From positions 6,967,605-7,031,604 of the forward strand of contig NZ_KB913032.1 of the NCBI RefSeq assembly GCF_000384215.1: a DNA stretch of 64,000 nt, in the 5' to 3' direction. The notes beneath the pieces were generated by a model. That model was not told the origin of the DNA and did no database searches. It saw only the letters and a list, made by a program, of their open reading frames with translations. This document shows positions 36,501-45,351 of the stretch, one piece after another (the first letter of the stretch is position 1; each line of letters begins with the position of its first letter). A program made the position numbers and the translations under genes. This stretch comes from Amycolatopsis alba DSM 44262 (GTDB lineage: Bacteria > Actinomycetota > Actinomycetes > Mycobacteriales > Pseudonocardiaceae).

Positions 36501-38394
36501 CCGTGACGTTGCCGAGGGAATCGGTGTAGCGAGTCCGTCTCGGCTCATACTCGAAGGTGCAGTCGAGGAAACCCCGATCGCCGACGGTGCGCACGCAGCG
36601 CCCCGCCGCGTCGTAGATGTAGCGGTACCAGATCCCGTTGCGGTCCTGCCATTCCGCCAGGCGGCCCGCCGGGTCGTAGTCGAACCGCAGTGCCCGGCCG
36701 GAGGAGTTGGTCACCTCGGTGAGGTTCCCGGCGTCGTCGTAGCCGTAGCGCATGACGACCACGTTTTGGCCCCGCAGCGGATCGGTCATCCGCAGCGCGT
36801 GGATCCGGCCGCGGGCCCGATCGATCTCCATGACCCGTCCGTCGGAATGCCGCCAGCGCACACCGGAGCCCTCGCCGTCGTGATCCACCTCGATCCGGGG
36901 ACCGTCCTCGCTGAACTCGAACGCCGTCAGCGGAAGAACCCCTGCCGGGGCACCGGAGACCGGCGCGAACGACAGCGTGATCCCGGAATCCCAGGTGACC
37001 AGCCGGTAGACGCCCGACTCGTCCACCATCAGCACGCGCGAAGGCCCCGCCACCGATTCCATCGGCAGCCCCGGCTCGGGCCGCGGGAACATCGAGACCG
37101 TGCCGTCGTCGGAGAAGAAATGGGCGTGCTCGGCGGTGAACTCCAGCCGCAGATCGGCGGTCGACGCCCAGGACGGGCCGAAGCCGGTGCCTTCCCGGTA
37201 GCTCGACATGTGAGTGCGGCGGATCCGGATCGGCAGTGGTCCGGCCAGCGACAGATCGTCCTGCACCATCACGACCTCGCCGGTGGCGATGTCGATCGGG
37301 TCGCCGCAGAGGTTCTTCTCGTCGGGCGCGGCAGGCTTGTTAGGCGGGTTGTCCCCGCGGGCAGGTGGCGGTCCTCCCCTCGTCCCGCCGCCGGAGCCGC
37401 CGCTGGAACCGGATGGAGTGACGTGATCGCCGGAGGGGTTGGTGTTGCCGGTTTTCTCCCCGCCGCCGGAACCGCCCTTGTCTCCACCGGTGTTGCCCTT
37501 GTCGCCGGACGGTCCGTGCTCACCGGAAGGGCCGGTGTGGTCGCCCGACGGGCTGGTGCCGCCCTCGTCCTTGGGCTTGGGCTTGGGGTCGGGGGACTTG
37601 GTCTTGATGTCCTTGGGCTTCCCCGACGGCTTGACCGTCCCGCCCTTGAGGTTCTTCAACGCCTTCGCGGCGTCGTCGAACAGGTCCCCTGCCTTCTTCA
37701 GGAGCGGGGTCAGGGCCTTGAGCGCCTTCACCAGCCTCGTGGTGAGACCGGCGATCTTCGACGCTGTCTTCGCCACCGCCGCCACCACCTGCGGCACCAC
37801 CCACGCCAGCCCGATCCCGAGCGTGAACACCACCTGCAGCGCCCAGGAGATCAGGTGCCCGATGAGTTCGGCGATGATGTCCCGGACCAGCATCCGGACC
37901 GCGGCGACGACCTCCCCCGCCGTCTTCACCCCGCTGCCCGCGCCCTCACTGCCTTTTTGCGCGCTCTCGATCAGCGTCGAGGTGTTCTTCGCCTGCTTCC
38001 GGTACGTGTCAGCCGCTTCCCCCGACCAGCTGCCGAGATCCTTCTCGACCAGATCGATCAGCTCGACCGACACTTCCCCGAGCTCTTTTGCGATGTTCGT
38101 CCAGGTTTCGGCCTGCGCCGCGATCTCGTCCGCGTTGCCGGTCAGCGCGTTGAGCGCCTCTTTCAGCGGGCCGACGTGCTCGATCAACCAGCCGACGCCG
38201 GCGGCGAACACCGCCCCGAACGGGTCCATCACCGCGGTCAGGGCGTCCAGCGCGGTCCCCACCGCGCCCATCGCCACCGATGCCCAGTCGCCGCTTTCGA
38301 TCGCCGACTTCAGGTCGAGCGCACCCTCCAGCAACGGCACACCCGACACCGCCGTCGTCGAGTCTTTCACCGGGGCGACCAAGGGATTGCTCAT
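33526..38394 (-). CDS. Polymorphic RHS toxin with WXG-type N-terminus and C-terminal nuclease
   Basis: 1622 aa from ATG at 38394 (weak ribosome site). Residues 1-190 are helical and WXG100-like ([17 protein letters not shown]), suggesting type VII secretion. A hydrophobic helical part (about 180-225) and a Pro/Gly/Lys linker (about 265-370) follow. A DUF6531 start ([16 protein letters not shown]) begins the cage at about 375, and many YD repeats (YDxxGRL/Y) run to about 1250. The RHS core end ([25 protein letters not shown]) is near 1300. The last 310 residues are a variable toxin domain with [15 protein letters not shown]...[12 protein letters not shown] near 1475, the pattern of HNH/non-specific nuclease toxins. 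It likely kills competing cells by cutting nucleic acid. Confidence 0.9.
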   Translation of the reverse strand: [1622 protein letters not shown]

Positions 38395-38412
38395 GTCTTG
38401 ATTCAAGCATGA

Positions 38413-38451
38413 ACCGATTGCCGGGCGATGTCACACCGCCCGGCAATCGGT
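38413..38451 (-). terminator. Terminator hairpin between crystallin-like and RHS genes
   Basis: A perfect 15-bp stem (38413-38427 with 38437-38451) closes a 9-base loop. It lies 25 bases after the stop of the gene ending at 38476 and 19 bases before the RHS start, so it separates the two and may overlap RHS control signals. Confidence 0.7.
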
Positions 38452-38475
38452 CCTTGTGAAGTTTTGAAGCGGTCT

Positions 38476-38826
38476 TTACCAGATGCGAACCTCATACACC
38501 CGGACGGTGCCGGAGAAGCCGACGCCCTGCCAGTATCCGAGGGTCGACGATTCGTACCGGCCGTTACGCTCGTAGTTGACCGTCACCTTGTTGTTGCCGG
38601 AGAAGACGTTGTAGACACCGCCGATGTTCGTGCCGGTGACGCCGCCGTTCGCGAAGCACTTGTTCGTCCCCATGCCGTTGCCGAACGAGATGTCCAGCTT
38701 CACGAAGTCATCCCTGTTGCCACAGGCGACCTCACCGATGGCGAAGGCAGGGCTGGCCGGAACAGCGACGAGCAGACCGAGGGCGGCCGCACCGACGACC
38801 GAAAGCCTCTTGAGACTCTTTCGCAT
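38476..38826 (-). CDS. Secreted beta/gamma-crystallin-like protein
   Basis: 116 aa from ATG at 38826. Signal peptide of about 29 residues (MRKSLKRLSVVGAAALGLL...AFA). The mature domain of about 87 residues has two Cys (VACGNRDDF, NKCFANGG) and alternating aromatic/Gly strands (VYNVFSGNNKVTVNYE, YWQGVGFSGTVRVYEVRIW). This matches the single-domain Streptomyces beta/gamma-crystallin group that includes a killer-toxin-like protein and a metalloprotease inhibitor. Role here unknown, possibly antimicrobial or inhibitory. Confidence 0.75.
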   Translation of the reverse strand: MRKSLKRLSVVGAAALGLLVAVPASPAFAIGEVACGNRDDFVKLDISFGNGMGTNKCFANGGVTGTNIGGVYNVFSGNNKVTVNYERNGRYESSTLGYWQGVGFSGTVRVYEVRIW

Positions 38827-38977
38827 TGTGGCTGGATTTCCTTCCTCGCAGGGATGATCGCCCGAGCCTATCCAGGCTGGAACGAGGAGGAACGGAAAGT
38901 CCGGGACGCTGCCTGTTGTGCGCCCCGTCGCTGTCCGAAAAGGCAAGAAGGCGCGAGGAGTCACCCGTTCGAGGCAA

Positions 38978-39775
38978 TCAGGACTCCTTTGTGGACAGTA
39001 CCCCTTCCCGCTCCCGGCGGGTGAGCACCAACGGGGCGTCTTCGGTGACGGCCACCGTGTGCTCGGAGTGGGCCGCGCGTGAACCGTCCGCCGAGCGGAT
39101 GGTCCAGCCGTCGTCGTCGAAGACGATCCGATCGGTCGTTCGGGCGAACCAGGGTTCGAGCGCGAGGGTCAGTCCCGGCTGGAGCTTCAGGCCGCGGCCT
39201 GCTTTGCCCTTGTTGGGAACGTGAAGTTCCTCGTGCATGGTGCGGCCGATGCCGTGGCCGCCGAACTCGGTGTTGACCGGATAACCGTGGCCACGGGCGA
39301 CCGCCCAGATGGCCGCCGAGATGTCGCCCAGGCGATTGCCGGGCCGTGCCGCGTCGATCGCCGCTTCCAGCGCTTCCTCGGTGGCGCGGATGATCCGCAG
39401 ATCCTCTTCGGCTGCCGTCCCGACGATGACCGTGCGCGCCGAGTCGGCCGCCCAGCCGTCGATCTTGACCGCGAGGTCCGCGGTGAGCACGTCGCCGTCG
39501 CGCAGCGTGTAGTCGTGCGGCAGACCGTGCAGGACGGCGTCGTTGACCGCCAGGCAGATGACGTTACGGAACGGGCCCTTACCGAAGGGCGGAGCGTAGT
39601 CCCAGTAACACGACTCCGCCCCACGCCGTTCGATCATGCCGCGTACGTGGTGCTCAAGGTCCATGAGGTTGACGCCCACGTCGGCGAGCTCGCCGACCTC
39701 GGTGAGCACCTCGGCCACGAAACGCCCGGTCACGTGCATGCGCTGAACCTCGGCGGGCGTCTTCAGTTCGATCAC
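38978..39775 (-). CDS. map: Type I methionine aminopeptidase
   Basis: 265 aa from GTG at 39775 with GAGG six bases upstream. All five metal ligands of the family are visible: Asp in TADLAVKIDG, Asp in DSARTV, His in GGHGIGRTMHEE, Glu in LEPWF and Glu in SEHTVAV. The substrate-pocket His (VLHGLP) is present. Type I without the N-terminal SH3-binding extension. Actinobacteria usually carry a second copy in the ribosomal-protein operon, so this stand-alone gene is probably an auxiliary paralogue. It is preceded by a striking double operator (39793-39844) over its promoter, so it is regulated. Confidence 0.9.
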   Translation of the reverse strand: MIELKTPAEVQRMHVTGRFVAEVLTEVGELADVGVNLMDLEHHVRGMIERRGAESCYWDYAPPFGKGPFRNVICLAVNDAVLHGLPHDYTLRDGDVLTADLAVKIDGWAADSARTVIVGTAAEEDLRIIRATEEALEAAIDAARPGNRLGDISAAIWAVARGHGYPVNTEFGGHGIGRTMHEELHVPNKGKAGRGLKLQPGLTLALEPWFARTTDRIVFDDDGWTIRSADGSRAAHSEHTVAVTEDAPLVLTRREREGVLSTKES

Positions 39776-39792
39776 GGATACCTCACGTCCAG

Positions 39793-39844
39793 AGTTGGTA
39801 TTATCATACCGACCCTAACACGCCCCGGTATAATAATACCAACT
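39793..39844. promoter_or_regulatory. Nested double operator GGTAT-N4-ATACC upstream of map
   Basis: GGTATTATCATACC (39797-39810) and GGTATAATAATACC (39827-39840) are each near-perfect palindromes. Together with flanking bases they form a larger inverted repeat with 19-bp arms (one mismatch). The proximal copy includes TATGAT in -10 orientation for map. The low-GC sequence stands out sharply. Confidence 0.75.
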
Positions 39845-39858
39845 CCCCTGCCGACGCG

Positions 39859-39913
39859 GTCCGTGAAGGACTCCTTGAGGGACTCTGAGTCCCTCAAGGA
39901 GTCCTTCACGGAC
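39859..39913. terminator. 55-bp palindrome, copy 3
   Basis: A perfect odd palindrome with 27-bp arms around one central base. It differs from copy 2 at only a few positions. It lies 13 bases after the aminotransferase stop (39926) and should end the poly-amino-acid operon before the map promoter. Confidence 0.75.
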
Positions 39914-39925
39914 TTCGGGATCCGC

Positions 39926-41290
39926 TTACGGGATCGAGACGCCCCGCTCGACGGCCTCCAGCAGGATGCTGCAGGCGAGTTCGATCTCCTCCGCGGTCAC
40001 GGTGAGCGGCGGCATCAGCCGGATCACGCCGTCGTTGCGGCCGCCGAGTTCGACGATCAGTCCCTGCCGCAGCGCGTACGCCTGGACAGCGCGGGCGTAC
40101 CCGCTCGCCGGGCGGCCGTCGAGGGGATCGGCGAGCTCGATCCCCCACATCAGCCCGAGGCCGCGGACCTCACGGACCCAGGGGTGACCTCGCAGCGCGC
40201 CGAGCCGTCGTTCGAGCTGCCGCCCGCGGTGCCGGACGTTGCCGAGCACGTCGTCCCGCCGGACGACCTGGACGGCCGCGGCGCCCGCGGCGAACGCGGC
40301 CTGGTTGCCACGGAAGGTGCCCGTGTGCGCGCCGGGTGCCCAGCCGTCCAGCCGCTCGTCGTAGAGGATGACCGCCACCGGCAATCCCATGCCGCTCAAC
40401 GCCTTCGAGGCGATGATCACGTCGGGCTCGATGTCGTAGTGCTCGAACGCGAACCAGGTCCCGGTGCGGCCGCAGCCGGTCTGCACCTCGTCGACCACGA
40501 GCGGGATGTCCAGTTCCGCGGTCAGCGCGCGGACCCGCCGGACGAAATCGCGGTCCGCCGGGATGACCCCGCCTTCGCCCTGCACCATTTCCAGGATCAC
40601 CGCGGCGGGAAGGGGGATACCGCCGTTGGGATCGCGCAGGGACCGCTCCAGCAAGCTCACGCAGTTGGTTTCACAGGTGTCCCGCGAGAGTCCGAGCGGG
40701 CAGCGGGCACAGTAGGAGTACGGGAAGAAGTGCACCCCTGGCACCCCGTTGGCGATCGGCTGCTTCTGGGAGACGAGACCGGTCATCGCCATCGCGGCAT
40801 GACTCGACCCGTGGAACCCGCCCTGGAAGGAGACCAGGTCGCCGCGTCCGGTCGCGGTCTTGCAGAGTTTGATCGCGGCGTCCACGGCGTTGGCCCCGCC
40901 AGGGCCACAGAAGTGCATCTTCATCCGCGAGCGCATACCCGGTGGCAGCATCGACAGCTGGGCGTCGACGAACTCGCGTTTGGCAGGCGTCGGGAAGTCC
41001 AGGCCATGGGTGAGCACGTGCAACTGTTCGGTGGCCGCCTGCACCAGCTCGGGGTGGTTGTGACCGAGGGACAGCACCCCCGCACCGGCCAGGAAGTCGA
41101 TGAAGACGTTCCCGTCCATGTCCCACAGGTAGCTGCCTTCCGCGCCCGCGATCGCGATCGGCAGGTTGCGCGGGTACGCCCGCGCGCTGGATTCCCATTG
41201 TCGCTGGTGTTCGAGGAACTCGGCCGAGCGAGGGCCGGGCAGGTCGCCGTGGACACGGGGCGCCGGTTTCGCTGGATGGGTGTGGGTCAT
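39926..41290 (-). CDS. dat: Diaminobutyrate--2-oxoglutarate aminotransferase
   Basis: 454 aa class III PLP aminotransferase from ATG at 41290; the ATG overlaps the NRPS stop (ATGA). Family marks: [46 protein letters not shown], the Cys-rich insert [13 protein letters not shown] typical of diaminobutyrate transaminases, [13 protein letters not shown] and the PLP Lys in [13 protein letters not shown]. It should convert aspartate semialdehyde plus glutamate to L-2,4-diaminobutyrate. With the adjacent aspartokinase and Pls-type synthetase it supplies the monomer for a poly-amino acid. Confidence 0.85.
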   Translation of the reverse strand: MTHTHPAKPAPRVHGDLPGPRSAEFLEHQRQWESSARAYPRNLPIAIAGAEGSYLWDMDGNVFIDFLAGAGVLSLGHNHPELVQAATEQLHVLTHGLDFPTPAKREFVDAQLSMLPPGMRSRMKMHFCGPGGANAVDAAIKLCKTATGRGDLVSFQGGFHGSSHAAMAMTGLVSQKQPIANGVPGVHFFPYSYCARCPLGLSRDTCETNCVSLLERSLRDPNGGIPLPAAVILEMVQGEGGVIPADRDFVRRVRALTAELDIPLVVDEVQTGCGRTGTWFAFEHYDIEPDVIIASKALSGMGLPVAVILYDERLDGWAPGAHTGTFRGNQAAFAAGAAAVQVVRRDDVLGNVRHRGRQLERRLGALRGHPWVREVRGLGLMWGIELADPLDGRPASGYARAVQAYALRQGLIVELGGRNDGVIRLMPPLTVTAEEIELACSILLEAVERGVSIP

Positions 41291-44200
41291 GGCAGCCTCC
41301 TTGCCGCGGTGATGACTTCTGCCGTGTCGAGCTCGACCGCCGGATTGGCGTGCCAGCGGGTTCGTTCCGGGGTGACGGTGCCTTTCATCAGGAACGCGTC
41401 CGCTTCGGCGATCGAACCCTCCGCCATCTTCACTCCATAGTGGATGAAGGCGCCGGTACCGATCGTGCAGGCCTCGCCGATGGCGATGTAGTCGGATTTG
41501 AACGTTCCGTCCTCGAGGGAATGCCCTTGCAGGACGGTGTGCAGGTTGAGCACGCAGTCGTCGCCGATGGCCACCAGAGAACGTTCCGGGATCGCGCACC
41601 CGTCGTCGAAGACGCGACGTCCTATCCGGACACCGAGACAGCGCCAGAGGAAGGACTTGAACGGTGTCCCGTTGAACAACGCGAGGTAGCGGGCGGGACT
41701 GAGCTTCCAGAACCGCTCGTGCCGCCAGAACGCCGGATCGTAGATCGAGCAGAACCGCGGTCGCATCGAACGGAAGCCCTGCACCACGAGTTCGGCCAGC
41801 ATCAGGAACGCGACCGAGAACAGCAGCGAGGCAACGATTCCGGCACTGAACGCGAGCGGGCCGAACCGGTCGTGCGCGATACTGGCCGCCGACCCGATGA
41901 GCGTGACGCCGAACAGGTGGATCCAGTGCACCAGCAGATAGACGAGGACCGTGCCGATGTTGTGCCGGTTCTTCGCGATCAGACTCCGGCGCAGGCCCTC
42001 GCCGGTGCTGAGGTGCTCGAAACCGGTGTCGCGGCGGACGTTCCGCGGGATCTCGAAAGCGGGTGACCCGAGCAGCCCGACGTTCTCCCGGACCGGCCCG
42101 TCCAGGGGAACGAGCACCTTGGTCGCCAGCAGGACGTTGCGGCCGACCTTCGCTTCCGGTGGGAAGGCGATCTCGTTGCCCAGGAACGCCTGTGGCGCGA
42201 TGGACGTGCGGCGCAGCCGGAACGACGAGGCGGAGAAGTCCGCGTTGAGCATCGAGAGGCCGTCCGAGACCATCGTCCCCGTGCCGACCGTGCTGAGGAA
42301 CGGCGTCTCGTGCTTGACCTCCACCCCGAAGTTGGAGCCGGTCTGCTGGATCTTCGACAGGTCGTACCCCAGCGCCTTCAGGTAGTACACGATGTAGCTG
42401 CTGTCGCCGAACAGATAGGTGTACGCGCGGAGGTTGGTCAACCGTGCGATCAGTCGTTGGATCCCGAAGTACGCGCCGTACAGCGGATACTCCCGGCCCG
42501 GCCGGAGGAACAGGTTGAGCAGGCGCGGGATCGTGAGGACGACGGCCAGCCCGGCGAGCAAGCCCCCGAAGTACAGCACCGCCGAACCGGCGATCTGATC
42601 GCGGTAGAAGGCCCAGCTGGTGAAGTCCCCCGTCGCCGTGAACAGGCGATCGGCGATCACGTCCGTGCCGCCCAGCGTCGCGGGAAGCGTCACCAGCAGC
42701 ATGAGCAGCACGCTGGAAACGCAGAACGCGAACGGCCTGAACCGGCCGCGCGGGACCGTTCGCAGCGCCCGGTAGTCCACTGTGGAAAGACGGGCAGGCG
42801 ACCCGTGCCAGGACTCACCGTCGGGCACCGTCTGACCGGTGTTCAACGACGACGAGTGGCCGAGCTGCGCGTCGTCACCGATCGCGGTGTCGATGTCGAG
42901 CACGGTCATCTCGCCGACGAAGGCACCCTCGCCGAGGGTGACCCGGCCGGTCTGGATCCAGCCCGCCCTGGCGCGGTAACACGAGAAGAAGGCGTCCTTC
43001 CGGATGACCGCGCCGGCGCCGACCTTGAGAAGATCGGTGCAGACCGGTGGATTCCGGGACAGGATCAAGGCGCCTTTGCCGATGTCCGCACCGAGCGACC
43101 GCAGGTACCAGGAGTACAACGGGGTACCGGTGAACAGCATCAACGGACTGAACCTGACCAGTGTCTTGACCGTCCAGAAGCGCAGATAGCCAGGGCCCCA
43201 CAGTGGGATCTCCCCCGGTTTCCACCGTCCGACGATCGTCCACTTCGCCACGATCGGCACCACGGAGAGGGTGACGAACACGACAAGTCCGAGCGCGACG
43301 GAGCGCGAGTAGATGTCGACGAGCGCGGTCGCCGCGGAGATCCAGGTGAATCCCGTGTCCAGGATCCACCCCGAGCCTGCGGCGTAGGCGAGGAAGATCA
43401 GGGCCTGGAAAAGTCCGCAAAGGACGTAGGCCCCGGTGGACGCCCGGCGCGGCTCCTCGGCACGGGCGACCGTCGTCCCGTTCGAAGCGGGAACCAACTC
43501 CGCGAGGCCGCGAACGGTGGGATTCAGGTACACGTCCTTCGCCGACAAAGGCGCGACCTCGCCACGTTCCCGGACCACGGCACAGAATTTCGCCAGCAGC
43601 AGAGAATCCGCGCCGTAGTCGTCGAAGAAGTGCCCCGTCGCCGAGATCCGCTCGATGCCGAGGATCCGGCCCATGGCCTCAGCCAGGTGGAGTTCGGTTT
43701 CGGTGGCAGGCGCCACGTAGTCGACGTCACTCGCCGTTCTTCGCGGATTGGTCGGTGCCGGGAGGTTCTTGCGGTCGGCCTTGCCCGCCGGGGTCAGGGG
43801 AATGTGATCGAGCTGTTCCAGGTAGGCGGGCACCATGTAACCCGGCAGCAGCTCACCCAGACGACGGCGTAGCTCTCCGGCGTCGATGGTGTCCCTGTCG
43901 CGTCGCAGGCTGTAGTAGGCGACCAGTTCGGTCGTACCCGCCTCCGGATGATGAGTCTCGACCACCGCCTGGGCGATCCCGGCTATCTGCAGCAGGACCG
44001 ACTCGATCTCCGTGAGCTCGACCCGGTAGCCGCGGATCTTCACCTGCGTGTCGGCGCGGCCGTGGTACTCGATCTCCCCGTCCGCGGTGATCCGGCCGAG
44101 GTCGCCGGTGCGGTAGATGCGGCGGGACGGGTTGTGCCCGATGCCGAGGAAGTCCGGGATGAACGCGCGCTCGGTGAGATCCGGCCGGTTCAGGTAGCCC

Positions 44201-45351
44201 CCGGCGAGCCCGATCCCGGCGATGCCGATCTCCCCCAGTTCTCCCGCGGCCAGTGCCCGCGGCTCGTCCGGATCGAGGATGACGACCGAATAGGTCGGCA
44301 AAGGCACCCCGATGGTCACCGGACGATCCGGTCTCAGCACCGACCAGGTGGCGGTGACCGTGGCCTCGGTCGGGCCGTAGACGTTGAGGAACCGCCGGTC
44401 CGGGTGGTACCAGCGACGGACGAGATCCTCCGGGCACGCCTCACCGGACACCAGGAGGAACCGCAGCCGCGGCAGATCCTCGTCGAGGCTGGCCAGCAGG
44501 GTCGGGACACAGCACAGCGCGGTGACCCGGTTGTCCCGCAGGAATTCGTGGAGTTCGTGGCCGACCAGGCTGGTACGGCCGGGTTTCGGCACGAGCGTCG
44601 CGCCGCACAGCAGCGGGACCCAGATCTCCTCGACCGAGAAGTCGAACGCGATCGTCATCCCCTGATAGACCCGGTCCGTGCCCTGGATTCCGTAGACATC
44701 GGCGGCGACACGGACGAAGTTGCAGATCGCGGCGTGGTCGATCGTCACGCCTTTCGGCCGCCCTGTCGAACCGGACGTGTAGACGATGTAGCAGAGTTCG
44801 TCGGCCGGTTTGCCCTTCTCGGCGGCGCTGAGCCGCTCGCCTGACAAGGCGGCGATCCGGTCCGAGTCCTCGTCGAGGCAGACCAGATCGACGCTGTCCG
44901 GCTCGAAGCGGTTCCGCAGGCCGGAGGTCGACACCACGAGCCGGACGCCTGCGTCGCGGACGATGTAGCCCAATCTGTCGTCGGGAAAACCCGCGTCCAA
45001 TGGCACATACGCCGCGTTGACCTTGAGCACGGCCAGCATCGCGATGTAGGGGTGGACCGGCTCGTCGAACAGCAGCCCGACCCGGTCACCTGGCAGCACC
45101 CCACGCGCTCGCAGGTGGCGGGCGAGACGATTGGCCCGCTCGTCCAATCCGGCGAAGGTGAGCTGTGTGGTCCCGGTGTCCACCGCGAGGCGATCCCCGA
45201 GGCCTTCGGCCCGCAACCGGTCGCTGAGCCGCTCGTACAACTGCTCGAGCCGGTCGCCGGCGCGCCAGCGAACCCGCTGTTCGTGGCCGTCGCACGTGAG
45301 GACCAGGCCGTCGGTGGTGAACAGACCCGACGGCTGGCCATACGGGCTCAT
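41287..45351 (-). CDS. Pls-type membrane-bound NRPS (poly-amino-acid synthetase)
   Basis: 1354 aa from ATG at 45351. Residues about 1-520 are an adenylation domain with the core motifs [11 protein letters not shown] (191-201), [18 protein letters not shown] and [14 protein letters not shown] carrier domain follows near 590-620 ([13 protein letters not shown]). From about 650 on there are six membrane helices in three pairs, separating three similar soluble left-handed-helix-like domains. This is the layout of epsilon-poly-lysine synthetase Pls, which joins one amino acid repeatedly. Operon partners make diaminobutyrate, so the likely product is poly(2,4-diaminobutyrate). Translationally coupled on both sides by ATGA overlaps. 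Confidence 0.9.
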   Translation of the reverse strand: MSPYGQPSGLFTTDGLVLTCDGHEQRVRWRAGDRLEQLYERLSDRLRAEGLGDRLAVDTGTTQLTFAGLDERANRLARHLRARGVLPGDRVGLLFDEPVHPYIAMLAVLKVNAAYVPLDAGFPDDRLGYIVRDAGVRLVVSTSGLRNRFEPDSVDLVCLDEDSDRIAALSGERLSAAEKGKPADELCYIVYTSGSTGRPKGVTIDHAAICNFVRVAADVYGIQGTDRVYQGMTIAFDFSVEEIWVPLLCGATLVPKPGRTSLVGHELHEFLRDNRVTALCCVPTLLASLDEDLPRLRFLLVSGEACPEDLVRRWYHPDRRFLNVYGPTEATVTATWSVLRPDRPVTIGVPLPTYSVVILDPDEPRALAAGELGEIGIAGIGLAGGYLNRPDLTERAFIPDFLGIGHNPSRRIYRTGDLGRITADGEIEYHGRADTQVKIRGYRVELTEIESVLLQIAGIAQAVVETHHPEAGTTELVAYYSLRRDRDTIDAGELRRRLGELLPGYMVPAYLEQLDHIPLTPAGKADRKNLPAPTNPRRTASDVDYVAPATETELHLAEAMGRILGIERISATGHFFDDYGADSLLLAKFCAVVRERGEVAPLSAKDVYLNPTVRGLAELVPASNGTTVARAEEPRRASTGAYVLCGLFQALIFLAYAAGSGWILDTGFTWISAATALVDIYSRSVALGLVVFVTLSVVPIVAKWTIVGRWKPGEIPLWGPGYLRFWTVKTLVRFSPLMLFTGTPLYSWYLRSLGADIGKGALILSRNPPVCTDLLKVGAGAVIRKDAFFSCYRARAGWIQTGRVTLGEGAFVGEMTVLDIDTAIGDDAQLGHSSSLNTGQTVPDGESWHGSPARLSTVDYRALRTVPRGRFRPFAFCVSSVLLMLLVTLPATLGGTDVIADRLFTATGDFTSWAFYRDQIAGSAVLYFGGLLAGLAVVLTIPRLLNLFLRPGREYPLYGAYFGIQRLIARLTNLRAYTYLFGDSSYIVYYLKALGYDLSKIQQTGSNFGVEVKHETPFLSTVGTGTMVSDGLSMLNADFSASSFRLRRTSIAPQAFLGNEIAFPPEAKVGRNVLLATKVLVPLDGPVRENVGLLGSPAFEIPRNVRRDTGFEHLSTGEGLRRSLIAKNRHNIGTVLVYLLVHWIHLFGVTLIGSAASIAHDRFGPLAFSAGIVASLLFSVAFLMLAELVVQGFRSMRPRFCSIYDPAFWRHERFWKLSPARYLALFNGTPFKSFLWRCLGVRIGRRVFDDGCAIPERSLVAIGDDCVLNLHTVLQGHSLEDGTFKSDYIAIGEACTIGTGAFIHYGVKMAEGSIAEADAFLMKGTVTPERTRWHANPAVELDTAEVITAARRLP

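Noticed and set aside
35263..38412. 1049-codon open frame on the plus strand opposite the RHS gene
   Set aside because: Antisense shadow of a GC-rich repetitive gene; product is Arg/Pro/Gly/Val-rich without domains, while the minus strand has clear YD repeats.
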